Of a DNA stretch of 64,000 bases, positions 18,499-27,930 are shown piece by piece; position 1 is the stretch's first letter; each line of letters opens with the position of its first letter. This DNA is from Arthrobacter sp. Leaf141 (GTDB lineage Bacteria; Actinomycetota; Actinomycetes; Actinomycetales; Micrococcaceae): NCBI RefSeq assembly GCF_001424565.1, contig NZ_LMOL01000007.1, forward strand, positions 107,291-171,290, given 5' to 3'. Position numbers and translations under genes: made by a program. A model generated the notes under the pieces. The model saw only the letters and a program-made list of their open reading frames with translations. It did no database searches and was not told the DNA's origin.

Positions 18499-19299
18499 TC
18501 AGCCGGTGAAGGGCAGCCGCTGCAGCCTTTCGCCCACGTCCGCGTTGCGCCGGCGCGACCGGGTCAGCCGGATGAGCTCGCGTTGACGGCGTTCGGCCAC
18601 AACGGCTGACAGGTAGTCCTCCGGGCCCGTGCCCGGCGGCGGGGGCGGGGCAACATACGCGGCCAGTTCCGTGGCGATCGACGCTGCCAGGCCCGCCCGG
18701 GACAGGGGCGCCATCCGGCCCGCCTGCCGCAGGAACTGGGCGGCGCGCCGGACGGTGGCATCAGGCAGCCGGCCGATATCCGCCGACTCCACCCAGGCCC
18801 GCAGCCAGGGCGGGACAAAGATCGGCACTGCCCGTTCCACCGGAACACGGCTGCGGACCGCGTACGTGCCCGCCATCAGGTCACCGAGGCGCCGGGACTT
18901 GTCGTTGAACAAGGACACGGCCAACGCCAGGCCGCCCAAAGTCAGGTAGATTTCCAGGAATCCCGTCAGGCCGCGGATGACTGCATGCCGGAACCGGATG
19001 GCTCCGCCGTCCTCGCGGACCACACGCAACCCGGTGGCCAGTTTTCCCAGCGAACTGCCCCGGCTCAGCGTTTCCACCGCCACCGGGACCACCACAAGGC
19101 AAAACACCACGCTGCACAGGACCAGGGCACGCTCAGCAGCCTCGTCCAGGTCCCCGCCGGCCGATGTCAGGCCGATCAGGATGGCCACCAGCAGCACACC
19201 GTGGCAGGCCACATCGATGAACAGGCCCAGGGCCCGGCCGCCAAAGGACGCGGGCCGCAGTTCCAGGACCACTGCCTCGCCGGTGATGATGGAGCTCAC
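18499..19299 (-). CDS. RDD family membrane protein
   Basis: The 266-residue product has an N-terminal RDD domain with membrane segments at about residues 28-48, 58-78 and 105-125. It carries FGGRALGLFIDVACHG and, after the last span, KSRRLGDLMAGTYAVRSR. The C-terminal 110 residues are soluble and Arg rich. RDD proteins are proposed transporters or envelope factors; the exact role is unknown. The start is GTG with AAGGGA upstream. It is divergent from the SpoIIM gene; such pairs often accompany DUF58/MoxR genes. Confidence 0.9.
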   Translation of the reverse strand: MSSIITGEAVVLELRPASFGGRALGLFIDVACHGVLLVAILIGLTSAGGDLDEAAERALVLCSVVFCLVVVPVAVETLSRGSSLGKLATGLRVVREDGGAIRFRHAVIRGLTGFLEIYLTLGGLALAVSLFNDKSRRLGDLMAGTYAVRSRVPVERAVPIFVPPWLRAWVESADIGRLPDATVRRAAQFLRQAGRMAPLSRAGLAASIATELAAYVAPPPPPGTGPEDYLSAVVAERRQRELIRLTRSRRRNADVGERLQRLPFTG

Positions 19300-19365
19300 G
19301 CGGATGTTCCCTTCCGGGGGTGCGCGGTCCGGCGGGACGCCGGCCGGAACGTTGCGGACACTCAG

Positions 19366-19371
19366 AGTCTA
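19366..19371 (-). promoter_or_regulatory. -10 box TAGACT upstream of RDD gene
   Basis: Minus-strand TAGACT lies 66 bases before the RDD GTG and 13 bases from the divergent SpoIIM -10 box. Confidence 0.4.
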
Positions 19372-19384
19372 GCGGCGGGAAGGT

Positions 19385-19390
19385 TAGGCT
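19385..19390 (+). promoter_or_regulatory. -10 box TAGGCT, leaderless spoIIM-like gene
   Basis: TAGGCT ends six bases before GTG 19397. No Shine-Dalgarno is present. Confidence 0.65.
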
Positions 19391-19396
19391 GGTCCC

Positions 19397-20389
19397 GTGG
19401 ATATGGATGCCTTCTCGGCAGTGCACTCGGACAAGTGGTCGCGGCTGCATGGGCTGGCGCACAAACCCAGGTTGACCGGGCCCGAGGCTGATGAGCTCCT
19501 GGCCCTGTACCAGTCCACGTCCTCCCACCTGTCCCTCATCAGGTCGCTGGCGCCCGAGAGCGGGCTTTCCGCTTCCCTGTCCGCCACCCTGGCCCAGGCC
19601 CGGACGCGGTTTACCGGCGCCAGGAGCAACCCGATGGCCGACATTGCCAGGTTTTTTGTCGCTGCCCTGCCGGCGGCCCTGTACCGGATTTCCTGGCTGA
19701 CCCTTGCCTGCGGCACCGCGTTCGTCCTGGTCGCCGCAGCCTTCGCCGTGTGGATCGGCACCAACCCGGACGTGCTGCGGGCGGTTGCCTCGGAAGCCGA
19801 GGCGGCGCAGTACGTCAACAACGACTTCATCGATTACTACTCCGAGAACCCGGCGGCGTCCTTCGCAGGCGCCGTATGGACCAACAACGCCTGGATCTCC
19901 GCCCAGGCCGTAGCCCTGGGCATCACCGGATTCTGGGTGCCCATGATCCTGTTCAGCAATGCGCAGTCGGTTGGGGTGGCGGCCGGGATGTTTGTTGCCG
20001 CCGGCAAGCCGGATGTGTTTTTCAGCTACATCCTGCCGCACGGAATGATGGAGCTCACTGCCGTGTTTGTGGCCTGTGCTGCGGGGCTCCGGATTTTCTG
20101 GGCCATGGTGTCCCCGGGCCGGCAGACCCGCGGCAGGGCCGTGGCCCGGGAAGGCCGGTCCCTGATCACGGTGGCGCTGGGTCTGGTGCTGGTGCTGTTC
20201 GTCTCAGGGCTGGTGGAGGGTTTTGTTACCCCCTCACCGCTGCCCGTCTGGGCGAAACTGGGCATTGGCGCCTCCGTGCTGGCGGCCTACTGGACCTATG
20301 TCCTGGTGTGGGGGCGGCGCGCCTTCCTGGCCGGGGAACGCGGTGACCTGCGCAGCGAGGACGCAGGCTATACGGAAATCGCTGCCTGA
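19397..20389 (+). CDS. Stage II sporulation protein M (SpoIIM) family membrane protein
   Basis: The 330-residue product has an N-terminal soluble helical region (SDKWSRLHGLAHKP, then ELLALYQSTSSHLS) followed by about five membrane segments. It contains the family signature NNAWISAQAVALGITGF and the FSYILPHGMMEL stretch. In sporulators SpoIIM works in peptidoglycan turnover with SpoIID/P; in non-sporulating actinobacteria the role is unknown. Transcription appears leaderless and the gene is divergent from the RDD gene, a conserved pairing. Confidence 0.92.
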   Translation: MDMDAFSAVHSDKWSRLHGLAHKPRLTGPEADELLALYQSTSSHLSLIRSLAPESGLSASLSATLAQARTRFTGARSNPMADIARFFVAALPAALYRISWLTLACGTAFVLVAAAFAVWIGTNPDVLRAVASEAEAAQYVNNDFIDYYSENPAASFAGAVWTNNAWISAQAVALGITGFWVPMILFSNAQSVGVAAGMFVAAGKPDVFFSYILPHGMMELTAVFVACAAGLRIFWAMVSPGRQTRGRAVAREGRSLITVALGLVLVLFVSGLVEGFVTPSPLPVWAKLGIGASVLAAYWTYVLVWGRRAFLAGERGDLRSEDAGYTEIAA

Positions 20390-20441
20390 ATCGTTGTAAT
20401 CCGTGCGGGGTGGTTTCTCGCCCTGCCAACAGGGCGGACGG

Positions 20442-20447
20442 TAGGCT
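20442..20447 (+). promoter_or_regulatory. -10 box TAGGCT upstream of TIGR01906 gene
   Basis: TAGGCT is 65 bases before GTG 20513. A 7-bp inverted repeat (20419-20425 with 20430-20436) lies just upstream and could be a weak terminator for the SpoIIM gene. Confidence 0.4.
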
Positions 20448-20512
20448 CGGGTGCAGAAACAGGCGCCAGCGGACCCCAGCGCGGCGCGGAAACCGACGGA
20501 AGAGACGCTGCT

Positions 20513-21694
20513 GTGAAAGACGAAACACCGGCCCGCGCCAAAAGCGCCGATCCTCAGCAGGAACCCCACCTGGACACCTCAGGCGACACCGACGAGCCCG
20601 CGTTCTCCTGGCTTTCCCCGGCCGAACCCACCGGCAACAAGAAGCCGGCCACGGGCAAGCCGGCCACGGGCACTCCGGCCGCGGGCCCCTCGGCTGCAGC
20701 CAAGCCAGGCCAGACCACAACCGGTACCGCGGCTGCGGGTGCAGCGGCTGCAACCGCCACCGGCGCCATACCCGCCACACCCGCCACACCCGCCACACCC
20801 AGCCAGCCGGACAGCAGGGCCGGCCGGAAAGCCGCTGCTGCCGCCGTCGAGCCCTCCGGCGCTGATCCGTCGGCGCGCGGCACCTCTCCGGTGTTCAAGG
20901 AACCCCTGCCTACCTCGGCCCTCCAGGTCCGGCCGCCGGACGAGGAAGTGGAACGCCGCAACGCCCAGCGCGAAAGTGCCGCCAACGCGAAGCCGGTCCT
21001 GCCGCGCGTGATGCAGGTGCTGCTGGCGGTGTTCTACCCCCTGACGCTCCTGATCCTCGCTGTCCGCGCCGTCACCAGCCCGCTGTTCCTCTGGGTGGAG
21101 TACAACCGGCCCGGCTTCCCGGGCGACGGGTACGGGTTCAGCACCGACGACAGGATGACCTACGGTTCCTACGCCGTGGACTACCTGAGCAACTGGTCCG
21201 GCCCCCGCTACCTGGGTGACCTGATGCACCGCAGCGGCGACAAATTGTTCAAGGACGGCGAAGTCAGCCACATGGCCGACGTTAAGGTGGTGATCCTGTC
21301 CACGTTCGGCGCGGGCGTGCTGCTGCTGGTGCTGGCCCTGATCGCCATCCTCTACCTGCGTAAACGCAGCCACGGCGGCGTCCGGCGCGCGCTTTTCGCC
21401 GGTTCCCTCGCCACGCTGGCCCTGATCCTCGGGCTGGGCACGCTGGCCGCACTGGGCTGGCAGCAGTTCTTCACCGAGTTCCACCGGATCTTCTTCGCGG
21501 CCGGCACCTGGACGTTCAGCCTGGACGACACCCTGATCCGCCTCTTCCCGGGGCAGTTCTGGATCGACGCCGGCATTGTGATCGGTGCGTTGGTGCTGGT
21601 GGCAGCAGTAGTGACCCTTGTCTTGACGTGGCCCACCCGCCGGCGCCGCGGCCTGGCACCCAACGAGTCAGCGGCCACTGCCAATCAGGCGTAA
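20513..21694 (+). CDS. TIGR01906 family (DUF1461) integral membrane protein
   Basis: The 393 residues fall into an Ala/Pro/Thr-rich hydrophilic N-terminal 150 residues, with short repeats such as KPATGKPATGTPA and IPATPATPATP, and a membrane part with four hydrophobic segments (about 168-190, 265-285, 298-318, 352-375). The conserved YGSYAVDYLSNW and LFKDGEVSHMADVK region identifies TIGR01906, a family of unknown function. The start is GTG with GGAAGAG about 8-10 bases upstream. Its last 10 bases overlap the convergent AMP-ligase gene. Confidence 0.85.
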   Translation: MKDETPARAKSADPQQEPHLDTSGDTDEPAFSWLSPAEPTGNKKPATGKPATGTPAAGPSAAAKPGQTTTGTAAAGAAAATATGAIPATPATPATPSQPDSRAGRKAAAAAVEPSGADPSARGTSPVFKEPLPTSALQVRPPDEEVERRNAQRESAANAKPVLPRVMQVLLAVFYPLTLLILAVRAVTSPLFLWVEYNRPGFPGDGYGFSTDDRMTYGSYAVDYLSNWSGPRYLGDLMHRSGDKLFKDGEVSHMADVKVVILSTFGAGVLLLVLALIAILYLRKRSHGGVRRALFAGSLATLALILGLGTLAALGWQQFFTEFHRIFFAAGTWTFSLDDTLIRLFPGQFWIDAGIVIGALVLVAAVVTLVLTWPTRRRRGLAPNESAATANQA

Positions 21695-23514
21695 AGCCGC
21701 GCCACCTCAGCCGCGAAACCACTGACGACGGCGGCCCGCTTCAGTTTCAGGGACGGCGTCAGGTGGCCCGATTCGACGGTGAAATCGGCGTCCAGGAGCG
21801 CGAACGAGCGGATGGACTCGGCGGTGGACACCAGCTGGTTTGCCTGGTCCACCGCCTCCTGCACGGCCGCCCGGATGGCCGGGTCCGCGCAAGCCCGGGC
21901 CACAGTCAACGGCGGCAGCCCGCGCTCCGAGCACCAATTGGCCAGCCCCTCGGGGTCGAGCGTCACCAGGGCCGCCACAAAAGGCTTTCCGTCGCCCACC
22001 AACACCGCATGGGCTACCAGCGGATGCGCGCGCACTTTTTCCTCCAGGGGACCGGGGGCCACGTTTTTACCACCGGCCGTGACCAGGAGGTCCTTCTTGC
22101 GGCCCGTGATGGTCAGGAATCCGTCGTCGTCCAGCCCGCCCAGGTCGCCGGTCCGGAAAAAGCCGTCCACAAAGGCGTCCGCGTTGGCCTGCGGGTTGGC
22201 GTGATAGCCCCGGAAAACACCAATGCCCTTGACCAGGATCTCGCCGTCCGCCGCCACCCGGATGGTGGTCCCTGGGATGGGGATGCCCACCGTGCCCACC
22301 CGCGTCATGCCGGGCGTGTTCGCGGTGCAGGGCGCGGTGGTTTCGGTCAGCCCGTACCCCTCGAGGACCGGGATTCCGGCGCCGCGGAAAAAGTGGGCAT
22401 CGTCGGGGGCCAGGGCGCTGGCGCCGGAGACCGTAAAGGCCACCTGCCCACCCAGGGCGGCGCGGAGCTTCGGGTACACCAGCTTGTCGAAGAGCCGGTG
22501 CCTGGCGCGGCACAGCAGGCCCGGCCCGGTCCCTTGGCCCCGGCCCTGCCTGTCCAGTTCGCGGGAATAGTCGATCGCGGTGGCTGCCGCGGCACCAAAC
22601 AGGCGGGCCTTGCCACCCACGGCAGCTTTGTGGGTGGCGCCGGCCCGGACCTTTTCGAAGATGCGGGGGACCACCAGCAGGAAGGTGGGGCGGAAGGTTT
22701 CCAGGTCCGCCAAAAGTTGGGCAGCTCCCGGCGTGTGGCCCAGGGTGGCGCCGGCACTGAGGCACACCACCTGCACGGCACGGGCCAGGACATGGGCCAG
22801 CGGAAGGAACATCAGGGTCCGTGCCTGGTCCTGCAGGAGCACCTCGGGGAGGAACGCCACAATGTTCCTGGCCACCAGGGCGAAGTTGCCGTGCGTAATC
22901 TCACAGCCCTTCGGCTTGCCCGTGGTCCCCGACGTGTAGACCAGCGACGCCAGGTCGGCCAGGCCCGCCCTGGTGCGGTGCCGCTCCAGCTCAGTGTCGG
23001 CCACGCCCGCCCCCGCAGCGGCGAGGCTGGCCAGGTTGGGGGCGTCGCCGTCGTAATCCATCCGGACCACCCCCACCAGGCGGTCCCGCAGCCGGTCCGA
23101 ACCGGCCAGGACCCCGCCCACCAGGTCCGCCAGGGCGCTGGTGCCAGCGAACACACGGCGGACTCCGGCGTCCTCGAGGATCCACTCGACCTGGCCCGGT
23201 GCGGAGGTTTCATAGATGGGGACGGTCACGCCGCCGGCGAACCAGATGGCGAAGTCAACAACAGTCCACTCATAGGAGGTGGCGGACATCACCGCCACGG
23301 CATCGCCGGTCTCCAGGCCGCCGGCCACCAGGCCCTTGGCCAGCGCCCGGACTTCCTGGAGGAACGCCCGGGCCGGCACGTCCACCCAGCCGTTGGGGCC
23401 CTTCCGGCGGTACAGCGCGTGCGCCGGGTTGGCCGCATGCCGCTCCAGCAGCAGGTCCGTGACGTTGCTGCCGGCGTCAAGCTCAACCAGCAGAGCTGTG
23501 CTTGCTTCCCTCAC
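21685..23514 (-). CDS. AMP-dependent long-chain fatty-acyl-CoA synthetase (FadD15-like)
   Basis: Activates a carboxylate, probably a long-chain fatty acid, to an acyl-adenylate and then acyl-CoA. The 609 residues contain the P-loop YTSGTTGKPKG, the LEGYGLTETTAP motif, the hinge region ending RTGDLGGLDDDGFLTITGRKKD and the GGKNVAP stretch. I place the start at GTG 23514 (VREASTALL), where GGAGG lies six bases upstream. The open frame extends further, but that part is only the shadow of the neighbouring mannosyltransferase gene. It lies 67 bases downstream of the PMT gene on the same strand. Confidence 0.93.
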   Translation of the reverse strand: MREASTALLVELDAGSNVTDLLLERHAANPAHALYRRKGPNGWVDVPARAFLQEVRALAKGLVAGGLETGDAVAVMSATSYEWTVVDFAIWFAGGVTVPIYETSAPGQVEWILEDAGVRRVFAGTSALADLVGGVLAGSDRLRDRLVGVVRMDYDGDAPNLASLAAAGAGVADTELERHRTRAGLADLASLVYTSGTTGKPKGCEITHGNFALVARNIVAFLPEVLLQDQARTLMFLPLAHVLARAVQVVCLSAGATLGHTPGAAQLLADLETFRPTFLLVVPRIFEKVRAGATHKAAVGGKARLFGAAAATAIDYSRELDRQGRGQGTGPGLLCRARHRLFDKLVYPKLRAALGGQVAFTVSGASALAPDDAHFFRGAGIPVLEGYGLTETTAPCTANTPGMTRVGTVGIPIPGTTIRVAADGEILVKGIGVFRGYHANPQANADAFVDGFFRTGDLGGLDDDGFLTITGRKKDLLVTAGGKNVAPGPLEEKVRAHPLVAHAVLVGDGKPFVAALVTLDPEGLANWCSERGLPPLTVARACADPAIRAAVQEAVDQANQLVSTAESIRSFALLDADFTVESGHLTPSLKLKRAAVVSGFAAEVARLYA

Positions 23515-23581
23515 AGCCGGCCTCCGTTCCGCTGCCACCGCCCCGGCAGGGGCGCCGATGGGTCCTTCCTGCCATCCTGCC

Positions 23582-25279
23582 CTAGATCCAGGACGGCATC
23601 CACATGCGGACCTTCCACGCGTCGTAGGGGATGGTCTCCGCCGCCCACACCGGGTAGAAGAAGGCGGAAAGCAACACCGCAGCCGCAAGGAAAACCACCA
23701 CCACGTACAGCCCTGAACGGCGGCGCCACGGCGGGTCGGCGGGCCTGCCCAGGACCAGTCCCAGGCAGTAGACCAGGGCCAGGACCAGGAACGGCTCGAA
23801 GGAGACCGCATAGAAGTAAAACATGGTCCGCTCGGGGTACATGAACCACGGCAGGTACCCCGCGGCCATGCCTGCCAGCACCGCGCCGGCGCGCCAGTCC
23901 CGCCGCCCGGCCCACCAGAAGAGGAGCACCACCAGGGAGGCCGCGGCCGTCCACCAGATCAGCGGATTGCCAACGGAGAGGATGGCTGAGGTGCACTTGG
24001 CCACATCGCACGCCCCGGTGCCCTGCGGCGGGGATTCGTAGAAGAACGATGTGGGCCGGCCCATCACCAGCCAGCTCCAGGCGCTTGCCTCATACGGGTG
24101 TTCCGAGCCCAGCCCCTGATGGAACTTGTACGCCTCAAGATGGTAGTGGGCCAGGGACCGGAGGGGGCCCGGCAGCCAGCCCCATTCCGTGGACGGGTTG
24201 GCCTGGGCCCAGTTACGGAAGTAGGCGTCCCGGGAGGCGAACCAGCCGGCCCACGTGGCGGTGTAGACAGCGCCGGCCACGGGCACCATGCTGAGGAACG
24301 CCGGCAGGCCGTCCTTGATGATTCCGGCGCTGATCCAGCCGCGGATGCCCGCCACCCGACGGGCGCTGAGGTCCCACAGGACCGTCAGCAGACCGAACCC
24401 GGCCAGGAAAAACAGCCCGGACCATTTGGTGCCCACGGCCAGGCCCAGGCAGACACCGGCTGCGATGCGCCACCAGCGGATCCCCAGCCAGGGTCCGGAC
24501 AGCAGCACGGCCGACGCAGGCAGTCCACCCTGCGCCGTCGCCGCCGTGCCCAGCCGGGCAGCGAGCCGGCGCCGGCCATCGTCACGGTCCATCAGCAGGG
24601 CACCGAAGGCCGCCAGGACCCAAAACATCAAGAAGATGTCCAGCAGCGATGTCCGGGACATCACCAGGTGGTGGCCGTCAACGGCCAGGAGCAGCCCTGC
24701 CGCGCCTGCCAGCGCCAGGGACCGGAACAGCTTGAGGGCGACCAGGGAAATCAGCAGCACCGAGAGGGTGCCTGTCAGGGCGGCCGCAAACCGCCACCCG
24801 AACGGATTTTCGGGCCCGAAAAGCCACATGCCGGCAGCGATCATCCATTTGCCCACCGGCGGGTGGACCACGTATTCGGGGGTGTCCAGCAGGATGGCCG
24901 GGTTGCCGGCGTTGAACGAATCGTTGGCCTTGTCCGGCCAGCTGCGCTCATAGCCGCTGACCAGGTAGGAGTAGGCGTCCTTGACGTAATAGGTTTCGTC
25001 GAAAACCAGCTTGTGCGGCTCGCCAAGACGGACAAAGCGGAGCGCCCCGGCCACCACGGTGGTGAGGGCCGGGACCAGGACAAACCACAGCCGCAGCGAC
25101 AGCGGATAGTCGCGCCACCTGCCGGCGCTGCCCAGCAGCCGGGCCTGCAGCGCTTCGGCTGTGAACGCCGCGGCGGGCCGGGCCACCCACGGCCGGCGGG
25201 CTTGGTGTCCGGGAGAGGCGGCCGGTGCGGCTTCGCCGGCTCCTGCCGGCCGGGTGGAGGTCTGCGTCACGGGCCCCAT
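23582..25279 (-). CDS. Dolichyl/polyprenyl-phosphate-mannose protein O-mannosyltransferase (PMT)
   Basis: Transfers mannose from polyprenyl-phosphate-mannose to Ser/Thr of exported proteins, at the outer membrane face. The 565 residues have the PMT catalytic acidic pair in the first loop (LVFDETYYVKDAYSYL), the loop VHPPVGKW and about 11 hydrophobic segments. ATG 25279 (MGPVTQTS) has AAAGG upstream and leaves a Pro/Ala-rich cytoplasmic tail of about 60 residues before the first span. It is divergent from rsmI. Likely clients include the Ala/Pro/Ser/Thr-rich secreted proteins encoded at 55-64 kb (inference). Confidence 0.93.
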   Translation of the reverse strand: MGPVTQTSTRPAGAGEAAPAASPGHQARRPWVARPAAAFTAEALQARLLGSAGRWRDYPLSLRLWFVLVPALTTVVAGALRFVRLGEPHKLVFDETYYVKDAYSYLVSGYERSWPDKANDSFNAGNPAILLDTPEYVVHPPVGKWMIAAGMWLFGPENPFGWRFAAALTGTLSVLLISLVALKLFRSLALAGAAGLLLAVDGHHLVMSRTSLLDIFLMFWVLAAFGALLMDRDDGRRRLAARLGTAATAQGGLPASAVLLSGPWLGIRWWRIAAGVCLGLAVGTKWSGLFFLAGFGLLTVLWDLSARRVAGIRGWISAGIIKDGLPAFLSMVPVAGAVYTATWAGWFASRDAYFRNWAQANPSTEWGWLPGPLRSLAHYHLEAYKFHQGLGSEHPYEASAWSWLVMGRPTSFFYESPPQGTGACDVAKCTSAILSVGNPLIWWTAAASLVVLLFWWAGRRDWRAGAVLAGMAAGYLPWFMYPERTMFYFYAVSFEPFLVLALVYCLGLVLGRPADPPWRRRSGLYVVVVFLAAAVLLSAFFYPVWAAETIPYDAWKVRMWMPSWI

Positions 25280-25313
25280 GCTACCTTTTGCAGCTGGCAG
25301 TCCGCCGCGGCAG

Positions 25314-25319
25314 TAGGCT
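25314..25319 (+). promoter_or_regulatory. -10 box TAGGCT, leaderless rsmI
   Basis: TAGGCT ends six bases before GTG 25326. Confidence 0.65.
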
Positions 25320-25325
25320 TGGGGC

Positions 25326-26201
25326 GTGGAACCTAACCCCAGCACCCGCCCGGATTCCGGCACGCCAACCGTGGGACGCATCGTGCTTGCGGCCACCCCG
25401 ATCGGAAACACCGGTGATGCCTCGGCCCGGTTGGTGGAGCTCCTGGCCACGGCTGACATCGTGGCCGCCGAAGACACCCGCCGCCTGCACCGGCTGGTCC
25501 AGGGACTTGGCGTTACCGTGACCGGCCGCGTCATCAGCTACCACGAGCATAATGAGGCGGCCAAAACCGGGGAACTGCTGGACCAGGTGCGGGCGGGAAG
25601 CACGCTGCTGATGGTTACCGACGCCGGCATGCCGGCCGTGTCCGATCCGGGCTTCCGCCTGGTTGCGGGAGCGGTTGCCGCCGGACTCACGGTCACCGCC
25701 GCGCCGGGACCCTCCGCAGTGCTGACCGCGCTGGCCTTGTCCGGCCTGCCCACCGACAGGTTCTGCTTCGAGGGTTTCCTGCCCCGGAAGGCCGGCGAAC
25801 GGGCGTCCCGGCTGGCGGACCTCGCCGCGGAACGCCGCACCATGGTGTTCTTCGAGGCCCCGCACCGGCTGGAGGTTATGCTCCGGGCCCTTCGCGAACG
25901 GTTCGGCCCCGACCGGCCCATCGCCGTCTGCCGTGAACTGACCAAAACCTACGAGGAAGTCATCCGGGGAACGCTGGGCGAGCTCCTGCTGTGGGCGGAG
26001 GGCAATGAGGTCCGCGGCGAGATCGCGGTGGTGCTCGGCGGTGCCCCGGAGCAGGCAGCCGGAACACCGGAGGATCATGTTGCCGCAGTCAACGAGCTGA
26101 TGGCCCAGGGCATCCGGCTCAAGGAGGCTGTGGCGGCAGTCGCCGAAGACGTCAGGGTCAGCAAGCGGGAACTTTATTCGGCAGTCCTCGCCGCCCGCTG
26201 A
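25326..26201 (+). CDS. rsmI: 16S rRNA (cytidine-1402-2'-O)-methyltransferase
   Basis: Methylates the ribose of C1402 in the 16S decoding centre using S-adenosylmethionine. The 291 residues follow the tetrapyrrole-methylase fold: IVLAATPIGNTGDAS, AAEDTRRL, ISYHEHNE, VTDAGMPAVSDPG, APGPSAVLTAL and REL-TKTYEE. GTG start with a leaderless promoter. Length and motifs are standard. Confidence 0.97.
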   Translation: MEPNPSTRPDSGTPTVGRIVLAATPIGNTGDASARLVELLATADIVAAEDTRRLHRLVQGLGVTVTGRVISYHEHNEAAKTGELLDQVRAGSTLLMVTDAGMPAVSDPGFRLVAGAVAAGLTVTAAPGPSAVLTALALSGLPTDRFCFEGFLPRKAGERASRLADLAAERRTMVFFEAPHRLEVMLRALRERFGPDRPIAVCRELTKTYEEVIRGTLGELLLWAEGNEVRGEIAVVLGGAPEQAAGTPEDHVAAVNELMAQGIRLKEAVAAVAEDVRVSKRELYSAVLAAR

Positions 26202-26308
26202 GCCCGGACCCCCTGCCACCGCGGCACGGCCCTGCGGTTGTGCAGGTGCACAGCCGGATCGGCATTTGGCAGTGCGTGCAGGCGTAGACCCGGACGAAAC
26301 CGCGGCAG

Positions 26309-26314
26309 TAGGGT
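26309..26314 (+). promoter_or_regulatory. Possible -10 box TAGGGT for the aldehyde dehydrogenase gene
   Basis: TAGGGT lies 82 bases before GTG 26397 in the 195-base gap after rsmI. No clear -35 box. Confidence 0.35.
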
Positions 26315-26396
26315 GACTGTTAATCAGCCCAATGAGCCCGGTCACTTCCGGCCGCGCCCGTGGGTTGCAACAACCCCTACTGACGAGGGAGTCATC

Positions 26397-27896
26397 GTGA
26401 CTGTCACTGCACTGCCGGCCGTAACCGCCGAGCGCGAAAGCAGCCTTCTGGCCTCGGTTCCCACCGGCCTGCTGATCAACGGCGAGTGGCGTGCCGCCGC
26501 TTCGGGCAAGACGTTCGACGTCGAGGATCCGGCAACGGGAAAGGTCCTGCTGAGCCTCGCCGACGCCGGCGCCGAAGACGGTGCCGCCGCCCTGGACGCT
26601 GCCGCCGCGGCACAGGAATCGTGGGCCAAGGTCCCGCCGCGCGAACGAGGCGAGATTCTGCGCCGGGCCTTCGACCTGGTGACCGAACGCGCAGAAGATT
26701 TCGCCCTGCTGATGACCCTGGAAATGGGCAAGCCGCTGGCCGAGGCCCGCGGTGAGGTCACCTACGGCGCCGAGTTCCTGCGCTGGTTCTCCGAAGAGGC
26801 AGTGCGCGCCTTTGGCCGCTACTCCGTTTCCCCGGACGGCAAGTCCCGGCTGCTGGTCACCAAAAAGCCGGTAGGCCCCTGCCTGCTGATCACGCCCTGG
26901 AACTTCCCGCTGGCCATGGCCACCCGCAAGATCGCCCCGGCCGTGGCCGCCGGCTGCACCATGGTCCTGAAGTCGGCGAATCTCACCCCGCTGACTTCCC
27001 AGCTGTTCGCCGCCGTGATGATGGAAGCCGGGCTGCCGGCCGGCGTCCTGAACGTCATCCCCACCTCCACCGCCGGGGCCACCACCGGTCCGCTGATCAA
27101 GGACTCCCGGCTGCGGAAGCTGTCCTTCACCGGTTCCACAGAGGTGGGCCGCCGGCTGCTGTCCGATGCTTCCGAAACTGTCCTGCGGACCTCCATGGAG
27201 CTCGGCGGCAACGCCCCGTTCCTGGTCTTCGAAGACGCCGACATCGACGCTGCCGTAGCAGGGGCCATGCTGGCCAAGCTGCGGAACATGGGTGAGGCCT
27301 GCACGGCCGCCAACCGCTTCATTGTCCACGAATCCGTCGCCGCGGAATTCGCGGAAAAGTTCGCCGCCAAGATGAAGGACATGACCACGGCCCGGGGCAC
27401 CGAACCCGAATCGAAGGTTGGCCCGCTGATCGACGCCAAGAGCCGCGACAAAGTCCACGAGCTGGTCTCGGACGCCGTCGCCGCCGGCGCCACCGCAGTC
27501 CTGGGCGGCAGCCCGGTGGAGGGCCCCGGCTACTTCTACCAGCCCACCATCCTGTCCGGCGTCACCGAAGGTACCCGGATCCTGGCCGAGGAAATCTTCG
27601 GACCCGTCGCACCGATCATCACTTTCAGCACCGAGGATGATGCTGTCCGGCTGGCCAACAACACCGAATACGGGCTGGTGGCCTACGTCTTCACCAAGGA
27701 CCTCAACCGCGGCATCCGGATGGGTGAACGGCTTGAAACCGGCATGCTGGGCCTGAACGCCGGCGTTATTTCCAACGCAGCGGCACCCTTCGGCGGCGTC
27801 AAGCAGTCCGGCCTTGGCCGCGAAGGCGGCCTCGAAGGCATCGAGGAGTACCTCTACACGCAGTACATCGGCATCGCAGACCCCTACGCCGGCTAA
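26397..27896 (+). CDS. NAD(P)-dependent succinate-semialdehyde dehydrogenase-like aldehyde dehydrogenase
   Basis: Oxidises succinate semialdehyde, or a similar short aldehyde, to the acid. The 499 residues have LLINGEWRAAASGKTFDVEDPATG, ITPWNFPLAMATRKIAPA, the Glu motif MELGGNAPF and the Cys motif NMGEACTAANRF. The Cys-Thr-Ala context and LGREGGLEGIEEYLYTQYIG end fit the GabD subgroup. I chose GTG 26397 because GAGGGA lies six bases upstream; the longer open frame has no conserved extension. A perfect hairpin follows the stop. No GABA transaminase is adjacent, so the substrate assignment is tentative. Confidence 0.9.
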   Translation: MTVTALPAVTAERESSLLASVPTGLLINGEWRAAASGKTFDVEDPATGKVLLSLADAGAEDGAAALDAAAAAQESWAKVPPRERGEILRRAFDLVTERAEDFALLMTLEMGKPLAEARGEVTYGAEFLRWFSEEAVRAFGRYSVSPDGKSRLLVTKKPVGPCLLITPWNFPLAMATRKIAPAVAAGCTMVLKSANLTPLTSQLFAAVMMEAGLPAGVLNVIPTSTAGATTGPLIKDSRLRKLSFTGSTEVGRRLLSDASETVLRTSMELGGNAPFLVFEDADIDAAVAGAMLAKLRNMGEACTAANRFIVHESVAAEFAEKFAAKMKDMTTARGTEPESKVGPLIDAKSRDKVHELVSDAVAAGATAVLGGSPVEGPGYFYQPTILSGVTEGTRILAEEIFGPVAPIITFSTEDDAVRLANNTEYGLVAYVFTKDLNRGIRMGERLETGMLGLNAGVISNAAAPFGGVKQSGLGREGGLEGIEEYLYTQYIGIADPYAG

Positions 27897-27900
27897 CCCG

Positions 27901-27930
27901 GGTAGCCCGGCAAAGTCTTGCCGGGCTACC
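27901..27930. terminator. Bidirectional hairpin terminator between gabD-like gene and tgpA-like gene
   Basis: A 13-bp perfect stem (27901-27913 with 27918-27930) with loop AGTC. Its right arm contains the stop codon of the convergent transglutaminase gene (27926-27928). Confidence 0.75.

Noticed and set aside
20640..20810. Short tandem repeats (ATGKPATG-, ATPATP-coding) as a possible CRISPR or minisatellite
   Set aside because: They are in-frame low-complexity codons of the Pro/Ala/Thr-rich N-terminus of the TIGR01906 protein, with no spacer structure.
21628..23844. 738-codon plus-strand frame opposite the AMP ligase
   Set aside because: The minus strand has complete AMP-binding motifs and a good ribosome site; the plus frame has none.
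25281..27458. Very long open frame on the minus strand opposite rsmI and the aldehyde dehydrogenase
   Set aside because: It is the antisense shadow of two well-recognised genes; high G+C keeps the opposite frame open, and the translation shows no family motifs.
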